Part shown: one piece after another, positions 36,292-44,714 of the stretch
Position numbering within the stretch: position 1 is the first letter of the stretch
How the letters are laid out: every line of letters starts with the position of its first letter
Assembly (NCBI RefSeq): GCF_016820515.1
Contig: NZ_JADHDV010000012.1
Span: forward strand, 1 to 64,000
Length of the DNA: 64,000 nt
Origin: Pseudoxanthomonas beigongshangi
GTDB taxonomy: Bacteria; Pseudomonadota; Gammaproteobacteria; Xanthomonadales; Xanthomonadaceae
Direction of reading: 5' to 3'
Translations under genes and position numbers: made by a program
Notes under the pieces: generated by a model
Databases searched by the model: none
What the model was told of the DNA's origin: nothing
Seen by the model: the letters and a program-made list of their open reading frames with translations, nothing else

Positions 36292-38591
36292 AGAAGCACG
36301 CGACGCCCCGCGTGAAGTGGCTGGCACCGGCGCTGCTGTGCGCCGGTGCGGCCACCGCCGCGCCGGCCACGGACGATGCCGCCCGCGGCGCGCGCCTGGC
36401 CGCGGGCGTCGGTTATGTGTCGGCGATCCAGTTGGCGCACCAGCCGCGTGCGGATGACAACGGGCGCATGTTGCTGGTGTTCGAGCCGTCCGCTCCGGGC
36501 GGCATTCCGCTGTACGAAAGCCGGGACGCGGGTGGGCATTGGCGGCAGGTCGGCGAGATCACCGATCAGCCGCACGGCGATGCGCGCCGCTGGCAACTGC
36601 GCTGGCAACCGCACCTGAGCGAACTGGCCCGTTCCAGCGGCGACCTTCCGGCAGGCACCCTGCTGCTCGCCGCCAATTCGACCGGCCGCAACGAACATGA
36701 TCAGGTAATCGCGCAGGACCTGCAGCTCTACGCCAGCCGTGACGGCGGCCGGCATTGGGAGTATCGCGGCAGCATCGTGCAGGGCGGCGGCCAGCCCTCC
36801 GATCGGCTCAACCAAGGGGTCTGGGAACCCTACATCGTGGTGCTGGACGACGGCCGCATGGTCGCCTTCTACTCCAGCGAGCAACACAAGCCGGCCGGTT
36901 TCAACCAGTTGCTGGCGCACAGGGTCTCGCTCGACGGTGGCCGCAGTTGGGGAGAGGAGACCGTGGACGTCGCACTCCCGGGTGGTGTCGAACGCCCCGG
37001 AATGGCCATCGTCGAACGCGTCCCCGGTCGCGGCTACGCGATGGTGTTCGAGAACATCGACGGTGAACGCAACGGCCAGGTCCATCTGAAATTCAGCGCC
37101 GATGGACTGGACTGGGGCGCACCGGAGGATCCGGGCATCGCCCTGCGCACCGCCGCAGGCGCCTGGCCGGCGGCGTGCCCGAGCATCCGCTGGCTGCCCG
37201 GCGAAACCGCGGATGGCGTGTTGCTGGTGGCCGCGCAACGGGCCGGCGGCGGTGGCGATGCGGGTGGCCGCACGCTCTATCGCAATGACCATGGCGGACG
37301 CGGACCCTGGTGGGAAGTCGACGCCCCGGTGCGCAAGGCCAGCGGCAACATCCACGCCGGCTGGACCCAGGCCATGCTGGTCCGCGCCGACGGCCAGTTG
37401 CTGCACATCACCTCCTCCTCCATCGCCTCGGCGCCCGCGCGGGCCGAGTCCAACGAGATCCTGCATGCCACCGCGCCGCTGGCGCTGGGGCGGTACGAAG
37501 CCGAGAACGCGGTCCGCCGCCGCGCCGCGCAGATCGACGACGCCGGCGCGTCGGCCGGCCGCAAGGTGCGCCTGGCCAGCGGCGCCGGCGCCGATCTCGT
37601 GTTCGAGGTCCGGGCCGGACGCGCCGGCGATCGCCACATCCGCCTGCGCTACGCCGACATCGGCTTCGCCGCCGCGCCGCGCGTGCGGGTGAATGGCCGG
37701 GAGCTGCCCTCCCCCGCTTCCGCCGCCAGCACGCCCCGCGACGGTGGCGCCATGATTTCCCACGGTTCCCATGCCATGCCCCCAGTCGTGCTATACCCCT
37801 ATTGTCGGATAATCAGAGTGGCCGCCGGACGCGGCGCACCGAACCCAAGGGGCTCCAGTGAAGCAAATCGCGGTACGCAATCTCTACGACCAGGTCATCC
37901 AGGCGATCGGCCGGATGATCGTCAGCGGCGAGATCAAGCCCGGCGAACTCCTGCCGCGCGAGGAAGTGCTGGCCCAGCGCATGGCGGTGAGCCGGACCGC
38001 GCTGCGGGAAGGATTGAAGGTACTCGGTTCCAAGGGCCTGATCGAAACCAGGCAGAAGACCGGCACCCGGGTGCGCGAACCGCGCCACTGGAACCAGCTC
38101 GACGGCGACATCCTGGCCTGGCGATGCGCCTCGATGCCGACCGAGGACTTCGTCGAGAAGCTGGTGGAGATGCGCGAAATCATCGAACCGGCCGCGGCGG
38201 CGGCGGCGGCACGGCGGCGCTCGCCGGAGCAGTTGGCGAAGATCAAGGCGGCCTACGAGGCGATGGCCGCGGCCACCGACCAGGACGCCTGGGCCAAGGC
38301 GGACCTGGACTTCCACGAGAGCGTGCTGGACGCGACCAACAACGAACTGATGGCTTCGCTGTTCTCGGTCATCGACGCGGCGCTGGGCGCGTACTTCCTG
38401 CTGTCGGCTCAGACCGCGGCGGACTTCAAGTACTCGTTGCCGCGCCACTTCGACGTCTACGACGCGATCCGGCTCAAGCGGCCGGAATCCGCGCGCGAGG
38501 CGATGCTCGGCATGATCGAGGACTCGCGCGCCAACATCAAGAAAGGACGAGGGCGCACGCGCAAGTCCACCCGCTGAAGGAGTTCCCATGA
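36288..38591 (+). CDS. Asp-box (BNR) beta-propeller glycosidase-like protein with eroded C-terminus and no stop of its own
   Basis: Starts with a GTG that overlaps the receptor TGA (GTGA). A signal peptide (AGAATAAPA) is followed by Asp-boxes SRDAGGHW, SRDGGRHW and SLDGGRSW and a sialidase-like fold. From about residue 400 comes a CBM35-like start (LGRYEAENAVRR; FEVRAGRAGDRHIRLRYADI; VRVNGREL) that stops abruptly near 37715. After that the frame has no stop codon: it passes operator C and the whole regulator gene in another phase and ends at 38591. The believable protein ends near 37750; the rest is Arg/Gly-rich and probably not functional. Paralogous to the protein at 43644. The usual sialidase FRIP arginine motif is not seen. 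Confidence 0.7.
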   Translation: MKKHATPRVKWLAPALLCAGAATAAPATDDAARGARLAAGVGYVSAIQLAHQPRADDNGRMLLVFEPSAPGGIPLYESRDAGGHWRQVGEITDQPHGDARRWQLRWQPHLSELARSSGDLPAGTLLLAANSTGRNEHDQVIAQDLQLYASRDGGRHWEYRGSIVQGGGQPSDRLNQGVWEPYIVVLDDGRMVAFYSSEQHKPAGFNQLLAHRVSLDGGRSWGEETVDVALPGGVERPGMAIVERVPGRGYAMVFENIDGERNGQVHLKFSADGLDWGAPEDPGIALRTAAGAWPAACPSIRWLPGETADGVLLVAAQRAGGGGDAGGRTLYRNDHGGRGPWWEVDAPVRKASGNIHAGWTQAMLVRADGQLLHITSSSIASAPARAESNEILHATAPLALGRYEAENAVRRRAAQIDDAGASAGRKVRLASGAGADLVFEVRAGRAGDRHIRLRYADIGFAAAPRVRVNGRELPSPASAASTPRDGGAMISHGSHAMPPVVLYPYCRIIRVAAGRGAPNPRGSSEANRGTQSLRPGHPGDRPDDRQRRDQARRTPAARGSAGPAHGGEPDRAAGRIEGTRFQGPDRNQAEDRHPGARTAPLEPARRRHPGLAMRLDADRGLRREAGGDARNHRTGRGGGGGTAALAGAVGEDQGGLRGDGRGHRPGRLGQGGPGLPRERAGRDQQRTDGFAVLGHRRGAGRVLPAVGSDRGGLQVLVAAPLRRLRRDPAQAAGIRARGDARHDRGLARQHQERTRAHAQVHPLKEFP
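37801..37813. promoter_or_regulatory. predicted operator C, upstream of the FadR-type regulator
   Basis: ATTGTCGGATAAT, an 11-of-13 palindrome around the central base. It lies 44 bp before the regulator start and overlaps GATAAT, a possible -10. It would give autoregulation of the regulator and the dgoA-dgoD operon behind it. Confidence 0.65.
37858..38577 (+). CDS. dgoR: FadR-subfamily GntR regulator, DgoR-like
   Basis: 239 residues from a GTG at 37858. A winged helix covers about 8-75 (QVIQAIGRMIVSGEIKPGEL; AVSRTALREGLKVLGSKGLI). The FCD ligand domain is at about 95-225, with the metal/ligand side chains of DFHESVLDATN and RHFDVYDAIR. It stands directly before dgoA and dgoD, the usual place of DgoR, which is relieved by galactonate. 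It is wholly covered by the run-on frame of the propeller gene. Three copies of a 13-bp site before the three units of this locus fit its operators. Confidence 0.88.
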   Translation: MKQIAVRNLYDQVIQAIGRMIVSGEIKPGELLPREEVLAQRMAVSRTALREGLKVLGSKGLIETRQKTGTRVREPRHWNQLDGDILAWRCASMPTEDFVEKLVEMREIIEPAAAAAAARRRSPEQLAKIKAAYEAMAAATDQDAWAKADLDFHESVLDATNNELMASLFSVIDAALGAYFLLSAQTAADFKYSLPRHFDVYDAIRLKRPESAREAMLGMIEDSRANIKKGRGRTRKSTR

Positions 38592-39223
38592 GCACCGCCT
38601 GGATGCAACCCCTCCCTCTGGTTGCCATCCTGCGCGGGCTCACCCCGCAGGAAGCGCCGGCCATCGGCCTGGCGCTGGCCGAGGCCGGCTTCCGGATCCT
38701 GGAAGTCCCGCTCAACTCGCCGCAACCGCTGGAAAGCATCGCGCTGCTGGCGCGCGCGCTCGGTGACCATTGCCTGGTCGGTGCCGGCACGGTGCTCACG
38801 CCTCGCCAGGTCGAGGACGTGAAGGACGCCGGCGGCCGGCTGATCGTGATGCCGCACGCCGATGTCGACGTCATCGCCGCGGCGCACGCGCTCGGGCTGC
38901 GCTGCACGCCCGGCGTCGCCACCCCCACCGAGGCTTTCGCCGCGCTGCGCGCCGGCGCCGACGCGCTGAAGCTGTTTCCCGCCGAGCAACTGCCACCGCC
39001 GGTGCTGAAAGCCTGGCTCAGCGTGCTGCCGCGCGGCACGGGCGTGTTGCCGGTGGGCGGCATCACGCCCGAACGCATGGCCGCCTATCGCGACGCCGGT
39101 GCAACGGGCTTCGGCATCGGCTCGGCGCTGTACGCGCCCGGCACCCCGCCCACCGAAGTGGCGCGGAGGGCGCGCGCCTTCATCGATGCATGGAACAAGA
39201 CCAACCGGGACCCCACCCCATGA
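38588..39223 (+). CDS. dgoA: 2-dehydro-3-deoxy-6-phosphogalactonate aldolase
   Basis: 211 residues with AAGGAG just before the ATG. KDPG/KDPGal aldolase family: E39 in ILEVPLNSP and the Schiff-base lysine K128 in [17 protein letters not shown] binds the phosphate. It splits 2-keto-3-deoxy-6-phosphogalactonate to pyruvate and glyceraldehyde 3-phosphate, the last step of the De Ley-Doudoroff route. Its stop overlaps the dgoD start (ATGA). Confidence 0.93.
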   Translation: MSTAWMQPLPLVAILRGLTPQEAPAIGLALAEAGFRILEVPLNSPQPLESIALLARALGDHCLVGAGTVLTPRQVEDVKDAGGRLIVMPHADVDVIAAAHALGLRCTPGVATPTEAFAALRAGADALKLFPAEQLPPPVLKAWLSVLPRGTGVLPVGGITPERMAAYRDAGATGFGIGSALYAPGTPPTEVARRARAFIDAWNKTNRDPTP

Positions 39224-40368
39224 AGATCACCGCCATCACGCCTTATCTCGTGCCGCCACGCTGGCTGTTCGTCCGCATCGATACCGATGCGGGCATCAGC
39301 GGCTGGGGCGAACCCATCGTGGAGGGCCGCGCGCATACCGTGGCCGCCGCGGTGGAGGAGCTGTCCGACTACCTCATCGGCCAGGATCCGCGCCTGATCG
39401 AGGATCACTGGAACGTGCTGTATCGCGGCGGTTTCTACCGCGGCGGGCCGGTGCTGATGAGCGCGCTGGCCGGGATCGACCAGGCGTTGTGGGATATCCA
39501 CGGCAAGGCGCTGGGCGTGCCGGTGCATGCGCTGCTCGGCGGCAAGGTGCGCGATCGGATCCGGGTGTACTCGTGGATTGGCGGCGACCGCCCGGCGGAC
39601 ACCGCGCGCGCGGCGAAGGAAGCGGTGGCGCGCGGATTCACCGCGGTCAAGATGAACGCGACCGAGGAGGTGCAGTTCGTCGACTCCCACGAGAAGGTGA
39701 CCCACGTACTGGAAAACGTGCAGGCCGTGCGCGATGCGGTCGGCCGCGAAATCGGCCTGGCGGTCGATTTCCATGGTCGCGTGCACAAGCCGATGGCCAA
39801 GGTGCTGATGCGTGAACTCGCGCCGTTCGGGCTGATGTTCATCGAGGAGCCGGTGCTGTCCGAACACCTGGAAGCCATTCCCGAACTGGCCGCGCTCTCG
39901 CCGGCGCCGATCGCGCTGGGCGAGCGCCTGTACTCGCGCTTCGACTTCAAGCGCGTGCTGCAGACCGGCGGCGTCGACATCATCCAGCCGGATCCCTCGC
40001 ACGCCGGCGGCATCACCGAGACCCGCAAGATCGCCGCGATGGCCGAGGCCTACGACGTCGCCCTGGCCCTGCATTGCCCGCTCGGGCCGATCGCGCTGGC
40101 CGCCAACCTGCAGCTGGACGCGATCTGCTACAACGCCTTCATCCAGGAGCAGAGCCTGGGGATCCACTACAACGCCGCCAATGATCTGCTCGACTACCTG
40201 GCCGACCGCGCGCCGTTCGCCTACAACGACGGCTACGTGGCGATTCCCGGCGGCCCGGGCCTGGGCATCGAAATCAACCAGGCCTACGTGGACGAGCGGG
40301 CTTCGGAAGGACATCGCTGGCGCAATCCGGTCTGGCGCCATGCCGACGGCAGCGTGGCGGAGTGGTGA
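39220..40368 (+). CDS. dgoD: D-galactonate dehydratase
   Basis: 382 residues, enolase superfamily. The start [20 protein letters not shown] matches DgoD. Active-site residues are visible in order: the D and H of VDFHGRVH, E in FIEEPV, E in ALGERLY and H in LHCPLGPI. It removes water from D-galactonate to give 2-keto-3-deoxygalactonate. Translationally coupled to dgoA by a 4-nt overlap and followed by the SDR gene. Confidence 0.94.
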   Translation: MKITAITPYLVPPRWLFVRIDTDAGISGWGEPIVEGRAHTVAAAVEELSDYLIGQDPRLIEDHWNVLYRGGFYRGGPVLMSALAGIDQALWDIHGKALGVPVHALLGGKVRDRIRVYSWIGGDRPADTARAAKEAVARGFTAVKMNATEEVQFVDSHEKVTHVLENVQAVRDAVGREIGLAVDFHGRVHKPMAKVLMRELAPFGLMFIEEPVLSEHLEAIPELAALSPAPIALGERLYSRFDFKRVLQTGGVDIIQPDPSHAGGITETRKIAAMAEAYDVALALHCPLGPIALAANLQLDAICYNAFIQEQSLGIHYNAANDLLDYLADRAPFAYNDGYVAIPGGPGLGIEINQAYVDERASEGHRWRNPVWRHADGSVAEW

Positions 40369-40373
40369 TCCCG

Positions 40374-41159
40374 ATGACTGAAACGACACCTCCCGCGGGC
40401 GCGATGGCGCGCTATCCCAGCCTCGCCGGCCGCAGCGTGCTGATCACCGGCGGCGCCACCGGCATCGGCGCCAGCTTCGTCGAACACTTCGCCCGCCAGG
40501 GAGCGCGCGTCGCCTTCCTGGACATCGACGATGCCGGCGCCAAGGATCTGCTGGACGGCCTCGGCGCGGTCGAGCACGTCCCCGTCTACCTGCGTTGCGA
40601 CGTGACCGACCTGGACGCGCTGCATGCGGCCATCGCCGATGCGCGCCGGCACGTCGGGCCGATCGCGGTGCTGGTCAACAACGCCGCCAATGATGGGCGG
40701 CACGGCTTTGGCGATACCACGCCGGCCGACTTCGAGCGCAATGTGGCGGTGAACCTGCGCCACCAGTACTTCGCCACCCAGGCGGTGGTGGCCGACATGC
40801 GCGCGCTCGGCGGCGGCTCGGTGATCTGCCTGGGCTCCACCGGCTGGATGATCAAGAACGCCGGCTATCCGATGTATGCGATGGCCAAGTCCGCCGTGCA
40901 TGGGCTGGTCAACGGTCTGGCGCGCGAACTGGGCGCGGATCGCATCCGCATCAACGCGCTGGTGCCGGGCTGGGTGATCACCGAAAAGCAGCGGCGGTTG
41001 TGGCTGGATGCGGAAGGCGAGGCGCAGATCCGGCGCGCGCAGTGCCTGCCCGGCCATCTGCAAGCCGAAGACCTGGCGCGCGCGGCGCTGTTCCTGGCCG
41101 CCGACGACAGCCGCATGTGCACCGGCCAGGACTTCATCGTCGACGGCGGCTGGGTGTGA
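40374..41159 (+). CDS. short-chain dehydrogenase, probable galactose 1-dehydrogenase
   Basis: 261 residues. Rossmann motif TGGATGIGASF, the NNAAN strand, and the catalytic S155, Y168 and K172 (YAMAK). GWVI and the classical SDR ending DGGWV are present. In this operon, between galactonate dehydratase and a lactonase, it most likely oxidises galactose to galactono-lactone with NAD(P), the first step. A fucose or other sugar dehydrogenase is possible. A GTG at 40362 is an alternative start and overlaps the dgoD stop. Confidence 0.85.
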   Translation: MTETTPPAGAMARYPSLAGRSVLITGGATGIGASFVEHFARQGARVAFLDIDDAGAKDLLDGLGAVEHVPVYLRCDVTDLDALHAAIADARRHVGPIAVLVNNAANDGRHGFGDTTPADFERNVAVNLRHQYFATQAVVADMRALGGGSVICLGSTGWMIKNAGYPMYAMAKSAVHGLVNGLARELGADRIRINALVPGWVITEKQRRLWLDAEGEAQIRRAQCLPGHLQAEDLARAALFLAADDSRMCTGQDFIVDGGWV

Positions 41160-41161
41160 AC

Positions 41162-42058
41162 ATGGACGTGAGCATCGTGGTGCCCGCCGGCAACCGGCTC
41201 GGCGAAGGCGTGTTGTGGTGCGACCGCGAACAAGCGCTGTACTGGACCGACATCCATGCCGCGCGGCTGTGGCGGTACGCGCCCACGAGCGGCAAGGTCG
41301 ACCAGTGGCCGCTGCCGGAGCGCCTGGCCTCGTTCGCGCTGTGCGAGGCGGAGGGGTGGCTGCTGCTGGCGCTGGCCTCGCGGCTGGCATTCTTCCACCC
41401 GCAGCGCTACGAGTTGCGCGAGCTGCACCGCATCGGCATCGTGCCCGAGACCCGCGCCAACGATGGCGCCTGCGATCGCCAGGGACGCTTCGTGTTCGGC
41501 ACCCTGCACGAACCGGCGCGAGGACCCCGATACGCGGTGGGCGGATTCCATCGCCTGCATGCCGACCTGTCGCTGGAAGCCCTGCCGCTGCCACGCGTGG
41601 CGATCGCCAACAGCGTCGCCTTCAGCCCCGACGGCGCGACCATGTACTTCTGCGATTCGCTGCGGAAGGTCATCCAGCGTTGCGACTATGGCGACGCATT
41701 GGGTCCGGCTTCCCCCTTCGCCGACCTGACCACGCAGGACGGCGAGCCGGACGGCAGCGTGGTGGATGCCGACGGAGGGCTGTGGAACGCGCAATGGGGC
41801 GCGGTGCGGGTGGTGCGCTACCTGCCCGACGGCCGCGAGGATCGCCGCGTGTCGATTCCCGCCACGCAGCCGACCCGCCCGGTCTTCGGCGGCGCCGATC
41901 TGCGCACGCTGTACGTCACCAGCGCGCATGACGGCCTGGACGCGGATGCGCGCGAGCGTGATCGCCATGCCGGTGACGTGTTCGCCTTCACTCCCGGCAT
42001 CGCCGGGCTGCCCGAGCCCCGGTTCGCCGGCAACCCCGACGCCAAGCCGCGCCGCTGA
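41162..42058 (+). CDS. SMP-30/gluconolactonase-family sugar lactonase
   Basis: 298 residues, a six-bladed propeller. Metal-binding signature residues are E in RLGEGVLW, N in ETRANDGACD, N in VAIANSVAFSPDG and D in GEPDGSVVDADGG. It hydrolyses aldono-lactones; here galactono-lactone made by the neighbouring dehydrogenase is the expected substrate. The start ATG lies 2 nt after the SDR stop. Confidence 0.9.
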   Translation: MDVSIVVPAGNRLGEGVLWCDREQALYWTDIHAARLWRYAPTSGKVDQWPLPERLASFALCEAEGWLLLALASRLAFFHPQRYELRELHRIGIVPETRANDGACDRQGRFVFGTLHEPARGPRYAVGGFHRLHADLSLEALPLPRVAIANSVAFSPDGATMYFCDSLRKVIQRCDYGDALGPASPFADLTTQDGEPDGSVVDADGGLWNAQWGAVRVVRYLPDGREDRRVSIPATQPTRPVFGGADLRTLYVTSAHDGLDADARERDRHAGDVFAFTPGIAGLPEPRFAGNPDAKPRR

Positions 42059-42084
42059 CGCGCGCCCCCTCCCGCGGAGATCCC

Positions 42085-43644
42085 ATGACGCTTTCCACAC
42101 TCGACGTTGGCATCGTGCTGGCCTACCTGGCCGCCATCTTCATCCTGGCGCAGTGGGTCTCGCGCGAGAAAGCGGGACACGAGAAGTCCGCGCAGGATTA
42201 CTTCCTCGCCAGCCGCGCCCTGCCCTGGTGGGCGATCGGCGCCTCGCTGATCGCGGCCAACATCTCGGCCGAACAGATCATCGGCATGTCCGGTTCCGGC
42301 TACGCGATCGGCCTGGCCATCGCCTCCTATGAGTGGATGGCGGCGCTGACCCTGCTGATCGTCGGCAAATGGTTCCTGCCGATCTTCCTGCGCAACGGCA
42401 TCACCACCATGCCGCAGTTCCTGGAGGAGCGTTACGGCAATCGCATCCGCACCCTGATGGCGGTGTTCTGGCTGGGCCTGTACGTGTTCGTCAACCTGAC
42501 CTCGATCCTGTGGCTGGGATCCATCGCGGTCTCGCAGGTGGCCGGCCTCGATCAGAACCTGGCGCTGATCCTGCTCGGCACCTTCGCCCTGGCGTACCAG
42601 TTGTACGGCGGCCTGAAGGCGGTGGCGCTGACCGACATCGTGCAGGTGTCGCTGCTGGTGCTGGGCGGATTGCTGGTCACCGGCATCACCCTGGGCCAGA
42701 TCGGCGATGGCAGCGTGATCGACGGGTTCACCACGCTGTGGCGGCAGCAGCCGGAGAAGTTCGAGATGATCCTCGACCCGGCCAATCCCTTCTACAAGGA
42801 TCTGCCCGGCCTGTCGGTGCTGCTGGGTGGCATGTGGATCGCCAATTTGAGCTACTGGGGTTTCAACCAGTACATCATCCAGCGCGCGCTCGCCGCCAAG
42901 GATATCCGCGAAGCGCAGAAGGGCGTGGTGTTCGCCGCGTTCCTCAAGCTGCTGATGCCGGTGATCGTGGTGCTGCCGGGCATCGCCGCGGTGGTGCTGG
43001 CGCCGCAACTGGAACGCCCGGACGCGGCCTATCCGACGATGATGCGGCTGCTGCCCAGCGGGGTGCTGGGACTGGTGTTCGCCGCGCTGGTGGCGGCGAT
43101 CGTCGCGTCGCTGGCCTCCAAGATCAATTCGGTGGCGACCATCTTCACCCTCGATTTCTACGCCAAGCGCGATCGCGAGGCCTCGCAGGCCAAGCTGGTG
43201 CGGGTGGGCCGCATCGCCGCGGCCGTGGCGATCCTGGTGGCGGTGCTGACCGCGCGTCCGCTGCTGGGCGGATTCGACCAGGGCTTCCAGTACATCCAGG
43301 AATTCACCGGCTTCTTCACTCCCGGCATCGTGGTGATCTTCCTGCTGGGACTGTTCTGGAAGCGCGCCAACGAGGCCGGCGCGCTCGCCGCCGCGATCGG
43401 TTCGTTCCTGCTGTCGCTGGCGCTCAAGCTGGCGTGGCCGGCGCTGCCGTTCATGGATCGCATCGGCCTGGTGTTCCTGCTGGCGCTGGTCCTGGCCGTG
43501 GGCGTCGCGCTGGCGACACGCGCCAGTGGCGATCGCGATCGGATCCGCACCGCCGACGTCAGTTACGCCACCGCGCCTTCGTTCAACGTTGCCTCGCTCG
43601 CGGTCGTTGCCATCCTGGTCGCGCTGTACGCGGTTTTCTGGTGA
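42085..43644 (+). CDS. sodium/solute symporter (SGLT-type sugar transporter)
   Basis: 519 residues with about 14 membrane helices. GASLIAANISAEQIIGMSGS near residues 50-72 is the SSS sodium-site region found in SGLT/vSGLT sugar carriers. It brings galactose or a related sugar through the inner membrane for the oxidative pathway encoded beside it. Its TGA overlaps the next ATG (TGATG). Confidence 0.92.
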   Translation: MTLSTLDVGIVLAYLAAIFILAQWVSREKAGHEKSAQDYFLASRALPWWAIGASLIAANISAEQIIGMSGSGYAIGLAIASYEWMAALTLLIVGKWFLPIFLRNGITTMPQFLEERYGNRIRTLMAVFWLGLYVFVNLTSILWLGSIAVSQVAGLDQNLALILLGTFALAYQLYGGLKAVALTDIVQVSLLVLGGLLVTGITLGQIGDGSVIDGFTTLWRQQPEKFEMILDPANPFYKDLPGLSVLLGGMWIANLSYWGFNQYIIQRALAAKDIREAQKGVVFAAFLKLLMPVIVVLPGIAAVVLAPQLERPDAAYPTMMRLLPSGVLGLVFAALVAAIVASLASKINSVATIFTLDFYAKRDREASQAKLVRVGRIAAAVAILVAVLTARPLLGGFDQGFQYIQEFTGFFTPGIVVIFLLGLFWKRANEAGALAAAIGSFLLSLALKLAWPALPFMDRIGLVFLLALVLAVGVALATRASGDRDRIRTADVSYATAPSFNVASLAVVAILVALYAVFW

Positions 43645-44684
43645 TGGGCATGCGCGCGCTTCGCATGTCGGCGCAAGGCGCGCTCCTGGCGGGCCTGATG
43701 CTGGCCGCGGCCCCGATCTGGGCAGTCGAGGTGCGCTGGACCGATACCGCCACCGTCGCCGCACGGGACGCCGGCTGGGGTCGCATGACCCGGCTGACCG
43801 ACGGCCGCTGGCTGGCGGTGACCACGCGCTTCCACAAGGACCGGCCGACCACGCTCGCGCTGTCCGTCAGCGACGACCACGCGCGCAGTTGGCAGCCCTG
43901 GTCGGAACTGGCCGAACCCGGACGCAAGATCGACAACGGCGAAGTCCTCGCCCTGCCCGATGGGCGCGTGCTGCTGGCGATGCGCTCGCTGGTGGACGGC
44001 GCCTCCTACCGGTTGCATCTCTACGCCAGCGATGACGGCGCCCGCAGCTGGCGGTTCCTGAGTGTCATCGACCAGAACGAAACGCCCGGCGGCCGCAACG
44101 ATCGCGGCGTATGGGAACCGGTGCTCACCCTCCTCGACGACGGCACGCTGTCGGTCCTGTATGCGGACGAGACCCTGGCCGACGGCCAGCCGGCCTACAA
44201 CCAGGTGGTTTCGCAGCGCCTGTCGCGCGATGGAGGACGCAGTTGGGAATCCAGGGCGGTGATCGCCGCCCAGCCCGGCGGCGGCGCGCTGCGACCCGGC
44301 ATGCCGGTGATGGCGCGGCGTCCGCAGGGCGGCTACGTGCTGGTGTTCGAAATCTGTGGCGAAGACAAGCACTGCCCGGTTTCTTCCAAAATCTCGCCCG
44401 ATGGCCGTTCCTGGCCCGCCGGACTGGGCACGCCGCTGGCGGATCAGCGCTGCGGGCCGCAGATCACCACCACCACCCGCGGCACGATGTTCGTCACCTC
44501 CTGCCAGAACGAGATCAGCGTGAGCGAAGACGGTGGCGGAAACTGGCAACGCTTGCCCGAACCCGCCTGGCCAATCGGTTTCCGCCATTCATGGCCGGCC
44601 GTCTACGAGATCGCGCCCGACGAAATCGGCGTCATCAACGTCACCGAGGGCGGCCGCGTGCAGATCCGGTTCGGCACCTACTGA
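43644..44684 (+). CDS. secreted Asp-box (BNR) beta-propeller protein
   Basis: 346 residues from the ATG at 43644, coupled to the symporter stop. A signal peptide covers about 1-27 (AAAPIWAVE). Asp-boxes: SDDHARSW, SDDGARSW, SRDGGRSW, SPDGRSW and SEDGGGNW. It shares RGVWEP, LDDG, SRDGGRSW, RPGM and VFE segments, in the same order, with the protein at 36288, so the two are paralogs. It lacks the CBM-like tail and the FRIP motif of classical sialidases. It may be a glycosidase with an unknown bond specificity. Confidence 0.85.
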   Translation: MGMRALRMSAQGALLAGLMLAAAPIWAVEVRWTDTATVAARDAGWGRMTRLTDGRWLAVTTRFHKDRPTTLALSVSDDHARSWQPWSELAEPGRKIDNGEVLALPDGRVLLAMRSLVDGASYRLHLYASDDGARSWRFLSVIDQNETPGGRNDRGVWEPVLTLLDDGTLSVLYADETLADGQPAYNQVVSQRLSRDGGRSWESRAVIAAQPGGGALRPGMPVMARRPQGGYVLVFEICGEDKHCPVSSKISPDGRSWPAGLGTPLADQRCGPQITTTTRGTMFVTSCQNEISVSEDGGGNWQRLPEPAWPIGFRHSWPAVYEIAPDEIGVINVTEGGRVQIRFGTY

Positions 44685-44685
44685 G

Positions 44686-44703
44686 GCCGCGACATCACGC
44701 GGC
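44686..44703. terminator. hairpin between convergent genes
   Basis: GCCGCG, loop ACATCA, CGCGGC, between the stop of the propeller gene (44684) and that of the receptor (44715). A possible bidirectional terminator without a T-run. Confidence 0.4.
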
Positions 44704-44714
44704 GAGGCGCGGGC

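Noticed and set aside
40362-40373. GTG at 40362 as the start of the SDR gene
   Set aside because: It would overlap the dgoD stop and add four residues before the ATG at 40374; it is possible but not needed, and neither start has a strong ribosome site.
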